Shown here piece by piece: positions 21,426-28,461 of a DNA stretch of 28,461 nucleotides. The translations under genes and the position numbers were made by a program. Under the pieces are notes generated by a model. It was given only the letters and a program-made list of their open reading frames with translations, was not told the DNA's origin and searched no databases. The stretch lies in assembly GCA_964611385.1 (NCBI GenBank), contig CAZSXS010000046.1:1-28461 (forward strand). The letters are read 5' to 3'. This DNA comes from CAZSXS01 sp964611385. Lineage in GTDB: Bacteria; Bacillota; Clostridia; Lachnospirales; CAYPQA01. Position 1 is the first letter of the stretch; each line of letters starts with the position of its first letter.

Positions 21426-23762
21426 TTATAGAATCAGCATCGGATCAAGGGAAAGGTTGACGGATACACCCTCCAGCCTTTCCTTTTCTTTTAGCTTACC
21501 GTAACAATAAAGTACAAAATTCTTTAATCGTTCTTCTTCCTGGGCCTTCACAATCAGCTTCCAGCGATAATGATTGTTCAACCGTGAAATCAGTGCTGGA
21601 GCTGGCCCAAGAATTTCAAATAGTCCCTTCCGGTTGTAAAACTTCATGAGTTGCAGAAGCTTAAACAAAAGTTCAATAAGTCGCCTTTCTGCTCCAGTGC
21701 TGCCACCAGGCCCTGGCAATTCGTTGCTGCCGTCTATGGAAAATAGCACCACGAAAATATGGGAAAAAGGGGGATAGTTGCATTCCCTACGCAAGGTGAT
21801 TTCATGCCGGTAAAAATCTTCATAGTTGTTGTCCTTGGCAAAGAGTAGGCTGTAGTGGTAGGGGTTGTAAGTCTGGATATAAACCCGTCCCAAAACTGCC
21901 GCTCGTCCAGCTCGTCCGGCTACCTGGGTGCAGAGGCGAAAGGTATTTTCCCCAGAGCGGAAATCACCCGCATTCAGGCCAATATCGGCAGCAATGATGC
22001 CCACCAGGGATACTCGGGGAAAATCCAGTCCCTTGGCGATCATCTGTGTGCCTACCAGGATATCAGCCTCGCCCTGTCGAAAGCTTTCCAGTATGTTTTC
22101 GTGACTATGCTTGCCTGCTGTGGTGTCCATGTCCATACGTAACACCCTAGCCGTGGGAAAAAGCCTCTTGGTATCCTCCTCCACCCGCTGGGTGCCGATC
22201 CCGAAGTTCCTTATGTAGACAGAACCACAAGTCGGGCAGTTTTTTGGATGGGCAAGAGCCTTGCCGCAATAGTGGCAGACCAGATTTTTTTCTGGGCCTG
22301 CCCTGTGCTCGGTAAGACTGACGCTGCATGAATCACACTTCATAACAAGGCCACACTTCCGGCAGGAGACAAAGTTTGCATAGCCCCGCCGATTTAAAAA
22401 TAAGATGGTCTGTTCTTTCTTCTCCAGGTTTAAAACAACCTGTTCATAAAGCTCCTGGCTAAAGATGGACTTGTTCCCAATATCCAGCTCAACCCGCATA
22501 TCCTTGATGGATACTTGGGGAAGTTGCTTGTTGATGCGCTCCTTCAGACACACCAGTTCATATAGGCCCTGCTCCGCCTCAAAGTAACTTTCAACGGAAG
22601 GCGTAGCGGAGCCTAGCACCACCTTGGCGTCGCTTAACTCCGCCCGCTTTATGGCTAGTTCTTTAGTAAGGTACTTGGGAGTGACCTCAGACTTGTAGCT
22701 GTGTTCATGTTCCTCGTCCAGAATGATGATGCCTAGGCGGTTGAAGGGAGTGAAAATTGCAGAGCGGGGGCCTATCATGATGGAAATTTCCCCGTCCTTA
22801 GCCCTCTTCCACTGGTCGTAGCGCTCCCCTTGGGTCAGTCGGCTGTGGGTGACAGTGACTTGGTTTTGAAAGCGTTCCGAAAAAATCCGCACGGTCTGGG
22901 GCGTCAAGGAAATTTCTGGTACCATCATGATAGCCTGTTTGCCTTGGGCCACTGCTTCTTCAATCAGGTGCATATAGATTTCAGTCTTGCCACTGCCCGT
23001 TACCCCATGGAGCAAAACCGGTTTTTTGGCGTTACGGATTTTTTCAAGCACTGCCTCTTGTGCCATTGTAAGAATTTTGCGATCATCAGTGCCTTCACTT
23101 TTGGTGATCGTCTCTCTACGGACAGCCACCTTTCGGACAGTGACTAGATTTTTCTTGGCTAAAGTTTGAATTGGTGATTCAGAGATATTCAGCGCGCTTC
23201 TGATTTCCTGTACGCTTTTATCTCCGCTCTCCAAAAGTGACAGAATCTGCTTTTGGACGGGGTTGAGTTTTAGAACAGAGTTTTGCTGCAAGTCAGTGTC
23301 ATTTAAAAGAAAAACTCGCCGTTCGTAAACAGACAAGTCGGCCCTGGAGCACATGCCTGAGGGAATGATACATTTCAGGCATTCGGATAGGGTACTGTAG
23401 TACTTTTCCTTCATCCACTGAGCCAACTGTAACATTTCTTCCGTCAGAACGGATTCCCCTAAAAGGGCTTTCACAGGCTTTAGGCTTTCAGACAGGCGAT
23501 TGACTGTTCGATCAGACTTATTTGCTGTTGTAGCCTGGAAGCGCTGATCCAAAATGTTATGAGCATCAAATTCTTCGTGATTGTTAAAAAGTCCAACGAT
23601 TATGCCCTCATAAATTTTGTTGGCCCGCCCAAAGGGCACCAAAACCCGAGTGCCCAAAAGTCCCACTCCTTGCACAAAGCCCTTTGTTTCTTGGTCTAAG
23701 GTATAGCAAAAGACTCGGTCGATTTCCTTGCATTTGGAATCAATGATGATTTCAGCGATCAT
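21426..23762 (-). CDS. priA: Primosomal protein N' (PriA helicase)
   Basis: This encodes a 778-aa replication-restart helicase that rebuilds forks and works with SSB. The N-terminal DNA-binding domain (~1-105) is followed by a helicase core with Walker A GVTGSGKT at 253-260, DEEH at 349-352, PRSAIF, and the later motifs TQMIAKGLDFPRVSLVGII and TQVAGRAGR. A zinc-binding insert carries paired Cys motifs CRKCGLVMKCDSC and CHYCGK with CPTCG (about residues 465-510). Full length for the family. Its ATG overlaps the rpoZ stop (TAATG), so the two are translationally coupled. coaBC, which often stands between rpoZ and priA, is missing. Confidence 0.96.
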   Translation of the reverse strand: MIAEIIIDSKCKEIDRVFCYTLDQETKGFVQGVGLLGTRVLVPFGRANKIYEGIIVGLFNNHEEFDAHNILDQRFQATTANKSDRTVNRLSESLKPVKALLGESVLTEEMLQLAQWMKEKYYSTLSECLKCIIPSGMCSRADLSVYERRVFLLNDTDLQQNSVLKLNPVQKQILSLLESGDKSVQEIRSALNISESPIQTLAKKNLVTVRKVAVRRETITKSEGTDDRKILTMAQEAVLEKIRNAKKPVLLHGVTGSGKTEIYMHLIEEAVAQGKQAIMMVPEISLTPQTVRIFSERFQNQVTVTHSRLTQGERYDQWKRAKDGEISIMIGPRSAIFTPFNRLGIIILDEEHEHSYKSEVTPKYLTKELAIKRAELSDAKVVLGSATPSVESYFEAEQGLYELVCLKERINKQLPQVSIKDMRVELDIGNKSIFSQELYEQVVLNLEKKEQTILFLNRRGYANFVSCRKCGLVMKCDSCSVSLTEHRAGPEKNLVCHYCGKALAHPKNCPTCGSVYIRNFGIGTQRVEEDTKRLFPTARVLRMDMDTTAGKHSHENILESFRQGEADILVGTQMIAKGLDFPRVSLVGIIAADIGLNAGDFRSGENTFRLCTQVAGRAGRAAVLGRVYIQTYNPYHYSLLFAKDNNYEDFYRHEITLRRECNYPPFSHIFVVLFSIDGSNELPGPGGSTGAERRLIELLFKLLQLMKFYNRKGLFEILGPAPALISRLNNHYRWKLIVKAQEEERLKNFVLYCYGKLKEKERLEGVSVNLSLDPMLIL

Positions 23763-24316
23763 TAATCTTCTTCCATATCAAGGTTGTCGTCCATGTTCTC
23801 TTCTATCTCCTCTTCTAAGTCATAGTCCATGCTCTTACGCTTCTTTTTGTCGAACTCGTCTTCAAACTCATCCTCGTATTCGTCTTCGATTTCTTCAAAG
23901 TCGTCATACTCCTTCAGCTTTTCATCCAGGTCGTCTTCAAAGTTATCCTCAAAGCCCTCTTCTTCCCCATATTCTTCTGTATCCTCATCTTCGTCAATAA
24001 AGATGTCTCCGGTGCTTTCGTTGGTGGCAAAGAGCTTACGCTTGGTTTCATTTTCGAATTCATCAAAGTAGCTACTGGCAATGCTACCGTCTTCCGTCTC
24101 TGTGTTAATCTTTAGCTTGCCCGCATAGAGCTCATTGACTGCAATGGAAACCGACTTATCCGTGGGGGCGTAGGTCAAAGGGGTTGCCCCGTCGACTAGC
24201 TGGCGGGCTCGCTTAGCGGCCGCAATAACAATGATGTATCGGCTTGTAACCTTGGAGTCTACGTTGTTCCCCTCGTTCAGTTGTTCCATCAGTTCCGTAT
24301 ATGAAGGTCGTAGCAT
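23762..24316 (-). CDS. rpoZ: RNA polymerase omega subunit with long acidic tail
   Basis: This encodes a 184-aa omega, a small RNA polymerase subunit that helps fold and hold the beta-prime subunit. The core is recognisable in the first ~70 residues: MLRPSYTELMEQLNEGNNV, SRYIIVIAAAKRARQL, and VSIAVNELYAGKL. Omega usually has 65-100 residues. Here residues ~75-184 form an extension of which most of the last 80 residues are Asp and Glu with scattered Phe, Tyr and Lys (EDEDTEEYGEEEGFEDNF, EEIEENMDDN). The frame is uninterrupted and its stop overlaps the priA start, so the tail is part of the gene. AAGGAGA lies before ATG 24316. Position between remA and priA supports the call; gmk is absent from its usual place just upstream. 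Confidence 0.88.
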   Translation of the reverse strand: MLRPSYTELMEQLNEGNNVDSKVTSRYIIVIAAAKRARQLVDGATPLTYAPTDKSVSIAVNELYAGKLKINTETEDGSIASSYFDEFENETKRKLFATNESTGDIFIDEDEDTEEYGEEEGFEDNFEDDLDEKLKEYDDFEEIEDEYEDEFEDEFDKKKRKSMDYDLEEEIEENMDDNLDMEED

Positions 24317-24360
24317 AACATTCTCCTTTTTATTTAAAGTTTAACCATAAAAATACGGAT

Positions 24361-24621
24361 TTAAGCTCCGTTTTGACTGCCCTTGATCCGGTTGGCAATG
24401 GTTTCCGGTAAAAGCGCAGAGAGTACCACATGATTGGACTCGGTGGTGATCACGCTTCGGGTGCGACGGCCACAGCTGGCATCAATGAGCATGGAACGCT
24501 CCTTTGCTTCCTGGATAATGCGCTTAACCGGGGCCGAATCAGGACTGATGATGGTGATGATCTTGTTCACGTTTACAACATTGCCGAAGCCGATATTATA
24601 AAACTCACCCTTACTAGACAT
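24361..24621 (-). CDS. remA: RemA/DUF370 family DNA-binding regulator
   Basis: This encodes an 86-aa protein of the DUF370/RemA family. In Bacillus subtilis, RemA is a DNA-binding activator of biofilm matrix genes. The signature runs through the whole protein: FYNIGFGNVVNVNKIITIIS, SAPVKRIIQEAKERSMLIDA, and CGRRTRSVITTESNHVVLSA. GGAGGG lies upstream of ATG 24621. It stands in its typical place between the yicC-type gene and gmk/rpoZ. In organisms without the B. subtilis matrix genes its targets are mostly unknown, so its role here is open. Confidence 0.93.
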   Translation of the reverse strand: MSSKGEFYNIGFGNVVNVNKIITIISPDSAPVKRIIQEAKERSMLIDASCGRRTRSVITTESNHVVLSALLPETIANRIKGSQNGA

Positions 24622-24653
24622 TAAAATCCCTCCATGTCTCCATTACACATATG

Positions 24654-24683
24654 CCATGCTCAAAATCATGAACTATAGCATGG
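24654..24683. promoter_or_regulatory. Small hairpin between yicC and remA
   Basis: CCATGCT (24654-24660) pairs perfectly with AGCATGG (24677-24683) over a 16-base loop. A second imperfect stem (GACAAGG with CCTTGTC) lies between it and the yicC stop. Neither has a terminal T-run in the right place for a clear terminator. They may set the relative expression of the two genes. Confidence 0.35.
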
Positions 24684-24733
24684 ATTCGGACAAGGGTTCT
24701 TGGCCGCAAAAAAACCATCATCCTTGTCAAGCT

Positions 24734-25621
24734 TTATTCAATGTTCGCTGCTTGCTCACGAATTTTTTCTATTTCCGATTTTAAATCCACAGTTAATTTT
24801 GTAATTTCCAAATGATTGGCCTTTGAAGAAATGGTATTGACCTCACGGAAAAATTCCTGGGCCAAAAAATCCAGCTTTCTGCCGATGGGACTGCCTACTT
24901 CTAAGGCAGCTTCGAACTGTTTGATATGACTTTGTAGCCTTGTCAACTCCTCGTCAATGCAGCTTTTGTCTGCAAAAAGTAACAGTTCCCCGCAGAGACG
25001 GCTTTCGTCCAGCTCAATTTGTACTTCCTGCATTTGCTTTTGCAGCCGTTCTGTTAACTTTTCCATATACTGCTTTGCCACCAGGGGGGACAGAGCTTGA
25101 ATGCTCTCTATCAAGCTTTTGCAGTTTGCAAGCTTTTCAAGTAAGCTCTCTTTCAAGGCAGCGCCTTCGATGTCTCGCATTTGCAAACAAGCTTTCAATG
25201 CCTCATCTATAGCCAAGGATAACTCAGGCCAAATATCTTCGGTGTTTACGGTTTTTTCTACAACAAAGACATCGGGAAGTTCGGTAAGTAAAGAAAGGGT
25301 TGGTTCGTCCTGCAATTGAAAGGTAGATTGAATCCCCCGGAGCTTTTCGTAATAAGCGTTCAAAAGTCCGTCGTTGATCTTGACGGCAAAATCATCGCCA
25401 GAAACAGATTCAAGGGTGACAAAAACTTCAATTTTACCTCTGGAAATGAGACTGAGTTTTTTTCTGATTAAGTCTTCAAAGCAGTTAAAAATTCGAGGAA
25501 GCTTGATGCTTTGCTCGTTGTATTTGTGATTTACCGTCCGAATCTCAACCAGGAATCTGCGACTGTTGAAATACCGTTCAAACCGCCCGTAGCCGGTCAT
25601 GCTTTTCACTGTATTTTGCAT
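24734..25621 (-). CDS. yicC: YicC/YloC family endoribonuclease
   Basis: This encodes a 295-aa protein of the YicC/YloC family, shown in E. coli to be an endoribonuclease acting in RNA turnover. Signatures are the opening VKSMTGYGRF, EIRTVNHKYNEQSIKLPR with the conserved N-H-K, and the C-terminal GRKLDFLAQEFFREVNTISS followed by EIEKIREQAANIE. ATG 25621 is used because AAAGGGGG lies 5-6 bases upstream; the in-frame ATG at 25669 lies close to the -10 of the promoter. It is the first gene of the minus-strand block yicC-remA-rpoZ-priA-def. Confidence 0.92.
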   Translation of the reverse strand: MQNTVKSMTGYGRFERYFNSRRFLVEIRTVNHKYNEQSIKLPRIFNCFEDLIRKKLSLISRGKIEVFVTLESVSGDDFAVKINDGLLNAYYEKLRGIQSTFQLQDEPTLSLLTELPDVFVVEKTVNTEDIWPELSLAIDEALKACLQMRDIEGAALKESLLEKLANCKSLIESIQALSPLVAKQYMEKLTERLQKQMQEVQIELDESRLCGELLLFADKSCIDEELTRLQSHIKQFEAALEVGSPIGRKLDFLAQEFFREVNTISSKANHLEITKLTVDLKSEIEKIREQAANIE

Positions 25622-25657
25622 GAAATCCCCCTTTCTTGTACGCTTTAAGCAAAGGCC

Positions 25658-25686
25658 ATTATAGTACATTAAAATGTAGATTACAA
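25658..25686 (-). promoter_or_regulatory. Promoter of the yicC-remA-rpoZ-priA-def block
   Basis: On the minus strand, TTGTAA (25681-25686) and a perfect TATAAT (25658-25663) are 17 bases apart, about 35 bases before the yicC start codon. Confidence 0.8.
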
Positions 25687-25705
25687 GGCGAATCGAAAAA
25701 AATAA

Positions 25706-25734
25706 TTGAAAAATTCTTTATAGTACTGTATACT
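25706..25734 (+). promoter_or_regulatory. Promoter of fmt
   Basis: TTGAAA at 25706-25711 and TATACT at 25729-25734 with a 17-base spacer. It diverges from the yicC promoter, with the two -35 elements only 19 bases apart. The leader to fmt is about 150 bases long, with no evident riboswitch. Confidence 0.75.
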
Positions 25735-25892
25735 TTGGTAAAGATACAAGATAAAAATTTGGGCTCTTCAGATTTTGTAAACAACATCCCCGTCCATGAC
25801 CTGCTTTTGGAAAAGGGAAAGAAGGGATAGTGGAGTGAAACAATAAGTTTTCTCTCATTCGGTTTTGTATGCCCAATATTGGAGGTTTGTTT

Positions 25893-26816
25893 TTGAAGAT
25901 TGTGTTTATGGGGACGCCGGAGTACGCGGTTCCTTCCCTTGAAGCTTTGATAAAAGAACATGAAGTCTGTGCTGTCGTAAGCCAACCGGATCGCCCTGCC
26001 GGAAGAGGTAAGCAAACCTTGCTAACTCCGGTGAAGGCTGCAGCCTTAAAGGCAAATATACCGGTCTTGCAACCGGAGCGAGTCCGAAAAAATCCGGAAT
26101 TTTTCGAGAGCCTCAAAGCTTTTCAGGCGGATGTCTTTGTGGTGGTGGCCTATGGACAGATCTTGCCAACTCGCATTTTACAACTGCCAACCTTTGGCTG
26201 TATCAATGCCCATGCCTCTCTCTTACCCAAGTACCGGGGCGCCGCTCCGATCCAGTGGGCCATCCTGAACGGAGAAAGCCTCACTGGTGTAACCATCATA
26301 TATATGGAGCAAGGCATGGATACAGGGGACGAGCTGTTAAAAAAAGAGCTGCCCATTGAAGAAACGGACAACTCGGAAACGATGCATGATAAGCTTTCAA
26401 ACTTAAGTGCTATAGCTTTTTTAGAAGCCCTTGCTTTATTGAAAAATGGAACTGCTCCAAGATGTAAACAGGCAGATTCAGCGACCTATGCGCCCATGCT
26501 GACGAAGGATCTGGGTCTGATTGATTGGAGCAAGAGTACAGACTCCATTTTTAACTTAATTCGAGGTTTAAGACCTTGGCCAGGTGCATATACTAGTACG
26601 AATTTAAAGATTTGGTCTGCGGAAAAGCTGCCCTTACAAAATCATTCAGACATTTTGCCGGGTGTGATCGTTGATAGTATCAAAGATAAAGGGATCGTTG
26701 TAAAAACAGGGGACGGAGCTTTGCTGATAACAGAATTGCAGGCCCTCAACCGACAGAGACTTTCCGCTCCAGAATTTTTACGAGGGGCTAGGATTACTAT
26801 CGGAGAAAAGATTTAA
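25893..26816 (+). CDS. fmt: Methionyl-tRNA formyltransferase
   Basis: This encodes a 307-aa enzyme that formylates initiator Met-tRNA using 10-formyl-tetrahydrofolate. The N-terminal domain opens with KIVFMGTPEYAVPSLEALI; the catalytic region shows INAHASLLPKYRGAAPIQWA (His in NAHAS, and the SLLPKYRG loop that binds tRNA), then EQGMDTGD. The C-terminal OB-like domain (~205-307) includes IRGLRPWPGAYT. A TTG at 25893 is the most likely start because TTGGAGGT at 25879-25886 is well placed and the protein then begins exactly like the family; the in-frame ATG at 25869 lies before that RBS. It is divergent from def, with which it is usually co-transcribed. Confidence 0.95.
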   Translation: MKIVFMGTPEYAVPSLEALIKEHEVCAVVSQPDRPAGRGKQTLLTPVKAAALKANIPVLQPERVRKNPEFFESLKAFQADVFVVVAYGQILPTRILQLPTFGCINAHASLLPKYRGAAPIQWAILNGESLTGVTIIYMEQGMDTGDELLKKELPIEETDNSETMHDKLSNLSAIAFLEALALLKNGTAPRCKQADSATYAPMLTKDLGLIDWSKSTDSIFNLIRGLRPWPGAYTSTNLKIWSAEKLPLQNHSDILPGVIVDSIKDKGIVVKTGDGALLITELQALNRQRLSAPEFLRGARITIGEKI

Positions 26817-26841
26817 AGCTATTCTTGTACTCAATACAGTT

Positions 26842-26928
26842 TAGTTTTGCAAAGCTTTCATATAAAACAATAGAATTTATCAAGATTGAATGAAGGTGCT
26901 TAGAAAATGTTTTAGAGACTGAGTTATA
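26842..26928 (+). repeat. Dispersed ~80-bp repeat, copy 2
   Basis: This stretch aligns with 13378-13456 (see that entry) with a few indels, the largest being about seven extra bases between CTTAG and AGAGACTGAG. It lies in the 302-base gap between fmt and the metallopeptidase gene. The copy ends in GACTGAGTTATA instead of GACTGAGTATAA. Confidence 0.75.
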
Positions 26929-26949
26929 GTAACAAAACTATTTTCTAAG
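26899..26949 (+). promoter_or_regulatory. Long hairpin overlapping repeat copy 2
   Basis: CTTAGAAAATGTTTT (26899-26913) pairs over 15 positions with AAAACTATTTTCTAAG (26934-26949), leaving one bulged base. The loop presents AGAGACTGAG. CTTAGTAAATGTTTT at 27054-27068 is a direct copy of the left arm with one change. The rest of the gap holds a second hairpin, CCATACT/AGTATGG at 27011-27028, and no gene. Confidence 0.5.
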
Positions 26950-27118
26950 TCACCATCAAGCAATGGGAAAATTTCTATTTTTACTCAGCTGCTTTAACTT
27001 TGCAATGCGACCATACTATTCAGTATGGAAGCTTCCAAAACGGAAAATCTTGGCTTAGTAAATGTTTTCTATATTAAAGATTATAGAACATAGTACTTTA
27101 GCAACAGGAGGAGTTTGT

Positions 27119-27817
27119 ATGTATTTAGATTCAACCATTATTTTCGTTATACCGGCTGCAATACTTGCCATGTATGCCCAATACAAAGTTAGCAGCACCT
27201 TTAATAAGTTTAGCCAAGTCGCTAGCAGAAAGCGTTATACGGGGGCAGATGTGGCCAACGCCTTGCTTTCATCTGCCGGAATCCGGGATGTCCGAGTGGA
27301 GCGCGTGCACGGAAAATTAACTGACCATTATGATCCCAAGGCTGGTGTGCTGCGCCTTTCGGAATCAGTTTATGGGAGTACCTCCCTAGCCGCCATCGGG
27401 GTTGCTGCCCATGAAACCGGTCATGCTATTCAACATCGGGATGGGTATCTTCCCCTGAATCTTCGTAATACCATAGTGCCAGTCGTCAGTTTCAGCTCTA
27501 GTCTGGCCACGCCCTTGATCTTTATCGGTCTTTTGCTTTCGATGTGGGGAGGAAGCCTTGGTTACTTCTTGCTCAATGTGGGTATTTGGATGTTTTCTGC
27601 TGTAGTTTTATTTCAGCTTATTACCTTGCCTGTTGAATTTAACGCTTCCAAAAGAGCCATTGAAATGCTGGATAACCAAAACTTTTTAAACAATGAAGAA
27701 TTAGGCCCTGCTAAGCAGGTTTTGAATGCCGCTGCCTTGACCTATGTGGCTGCTGCCGCCGTGGCTATCAGCAATTTGTTGCGCTTTATTATTTTGGCAA
27801 ACCGTCGGCGAGATTAG
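27119..27817 (+). CDS. YugP-type zinc metallopeptidase
   Basis: This encodes a 232-aa membrane metallopeptidase of the YugP family. A first membrane helix (~8-24) is followed by a domain with the zinc motif HETGH (about residues 99-103 in GVAAHETGHAIQHRDGY), then three hydrophobic segments (~115-140, 148-175, 205-225). The conserved LRLSESVYGSTSLAAIGVAA precedes the motif and FNASKRAIEML, with a likely third metal ligand (E of PVEFNAS), follows. ATG 27119 has AGGAGG directly upstream; an earlier in-frame ATG at 27062 has no RBS. In many Clostridia it stands shortly after fmt, as here. The substrate is unknown. Confidence 0.9.
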   Translation: MYLDSTIIFVIPAAILAMYAQYKVSSTFNKFSQVASRKRYTGADVANALLSSAGIRDVRVERVHGKLTDHYDPKAGVLRLSESVYGSTSLAAIGVAAHETGHAIQHRDGYLPLNLRNTIVPVVSFSSSLATPLIFIGLLLSMWGGSLGYFLLNVGIWMFSAVVLFQLITLPVEFNASKRAIEMLDNQNFLNNEELGPAKQVLNAAALTYVAAAAVAISNLLRFIILANRRRD

Positions 27818-27830
27818 ATGAGATTGGTAC

Positions 27831-27859
27831 TTGACAAGAAGCAAAGAACGTGTTAAACT
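27831..27859 (+). promoter_or_regulatory. Promoter of tRNA-Arg
   Basis: A perfect TTGACA at 27831-27836 and TAAACT at 27854-27859 with a 17-base spacer lie 22 bases before the tRNA. Confidence 0.8.
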
Positions 27860-27880
27860 AGCCCTTGTTAAGCAGTAATT

Positions 27881-27954
<74 letters not shown>

Positions 27955-27960
27955 CTGTTA

Positions 27961-28000
27961 AGAATGGCCTAAAACTTTGGTTTTAGGTCATTCTTTTTTT
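27961..28000 (+). terminator. Terminator of tRNA-Arg
   Basis: AGAATGGCCTAAAAC (27961-27975) pairs with GTTTTAGGTCATTCT (27980-27994) with one G-U, four-base loop, followed by T7. Confidence 0.92.
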
Positions 28001-28210
28001 CTATGTTTGTGTACATGCTTATTTGCTCTGGTATTATTAAGAAATCTCCATAAATCATTAGCTTTTGGTTCAACTATGCTGTGATTTGGCATGCACATGA
28101 TGGGTGATATTAGATTGGTTAAAAACTCAGATGTCTTTTATTGGGGTATTAGTTTACTTTTCTTTTATGTCTTGGATCATCATGAAGATAAGTCTCGTTT
28201 CGCTTAACAT
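28001..28210. other. Gene-poor stretch
   Basis: Between the tRNA terminator and the orphan terminator I see no RNA gene, repeat or convincing coding frame. The base composition is AT-rich. It may be decayed sequence next to the tRNA, a common place for element integration, but no attachment-site duplication of the tRNA 3' end is seen within the window. Confidence 0.5.
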
Positions 28211-28248
28211 AGAACGTCTCACTTTCGCTGGTGAGCGTTCTTTTTTTG
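28211..28248 (+). terminator. Orphan terminator in the right gene-poor end
   Basis: AGAACG and CTCAC (28211-28222, one unpaired T) pair with GTGAG and CGTTCT (28231-28241), followed by T7. No convincing plus-strand gene ends here; a 61-codon GTG-started frame at 28104 runs through it and is not accepted. Confidence 0.7.
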
Positions 28249-28249
28249 T

Positions 28250-28348
28250 TCAAGATGCTTTTATCACAATTTCTATTGTCTCTAAATAGTCTTGAATGGC
28301 TTCATGCGTTGGCATAAATTTGCCATCACATTGACACGTTCGTTTCAT
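28250..28348 (-). CDS. Possible 32-aa small protein
   Basis: A short frame on the minus strand begins with ATG behind TAGGAG (spacing of three to four bases) and reads MKRTCQCDGKFMPTHEAIQD followed by YLETIEIVIKAS. It has two Cys near the N-terminus (CQC). A promoter-like pair lies upstream on the same strand: TTGAAA and TATGAT with 16 bases between (about 28424-28452). I do not recognise the protein. It could be a real small gene or the remnant of a longer one; no homology can be checked here. Confidence 0.3.
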   Translation of the reverse strand: MKRTCQCDGKFMPTHEAIQDYLETIEIVIKAS

Positions 28349-28461
28349 AAACTCCTAATAATTTCCAGGAGGTGATTATCGTCAATTAAACTCCGCAATA
28401 AACTATTACCTCATCCGAGAATATATCATAGAATGGGATAGAGTTTTTTCAATTTAATACG

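Noticed and set aside
23829..24071. Plus-strand frame that is almost only Ser
   Set aside because: It is the antisense reading of the Asp/Glu codons of the rpoZ tail and has no RBS.
28104..28289. GTG-started 61-codon hydrophobic frame
   Set aside because: It runs through a clear terminator at 28211-28248, has a poor RBS and ends without recognisable features.

Overview
The window looks like chromosomal DNA of a low-to-mid GC Firmicute, most likely a class Clostridia anaerobe. The evidence is the set of family markers (RemA/DUF370, DegV, YugP-type metallopeptidase, a cobalamin riboswitch on a btuFCD-type operon), strong AAGGAGG ribosome binding sites, sigma-A type promoters and intrinsic terminators with T-runs. 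No plasmid, integrase or transposase gene is visible. The genus cannot be named from this sequence alone.

Layout. (1) 1-1126: end of rpsF, then ssb and rpsR, one operon closed by a terminator. (2) 1132-4434: promoter, cobalamin riboswitch with a terminator/antiterminator pair, and a corrinoid ABC importer (binding lipoprotein, permease, ATPase). (3) 4460-6626: an S24-type self-cleaving repressor and a CorC/HlyC-type CBS membrane protein. (4) 6807-8245: a SpoIIM-like membrane protein and a DegV protein. (5) 8288-10298: rplS, lepB and rbgA. (6) 10418-17056: an accessory block with an ANT(6)-type streptomycin adenylyltransferase, a response regulator, a histidine kinase without membrane segments, a convergent XRE repressor with paired operator-like palindromes, an unknown 64-aa protein, a strong terminator placed directly before the next RBS, and a MacB/FtsX-type ABC exporter. 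(7) 17153-20750: a membrane-anchored unknown protein, a large AT-rich chemoreceptor on the minus strand, and the 3' remnant of another gene. (8) 20900-25621, minus strand: yicC-remA-rpoZ-priA-def, without the gmk and coaBC genes usually found among them. (9) 25706-27817: fmt and a YugP-type protease, divergent from block 8. (10) tRNA-Arg(ACG) and a gene-poor right end.

How the parts work together. Corrinoid uptake is probably shut off by cobalamin through the riboswitch. The block at 11.3-17.0 kb reads as one sensing and export module: a cytosolic kinase with its regulator, a repressor that probably binds its own promoter, and an ATP-driven exporter that seems to sit behind a leader terminator. 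This is the best candidate for an undescribed system. Parts of the ribosomal and translation clusters are present but rearranged. The yicC-def block lies inverted relative to fmt, and a truncated gene lies next to the chemoreceptor, so the region has been reshuffled. Odd protein features are a very long acidic tail on RpoZ, a shorter acidic tail on peptide deformylase, and a Gly/Tyr/Pro/Gln-rich linker in SSB. All functions are inferred from motifs and context read by eye; no database search was possible.
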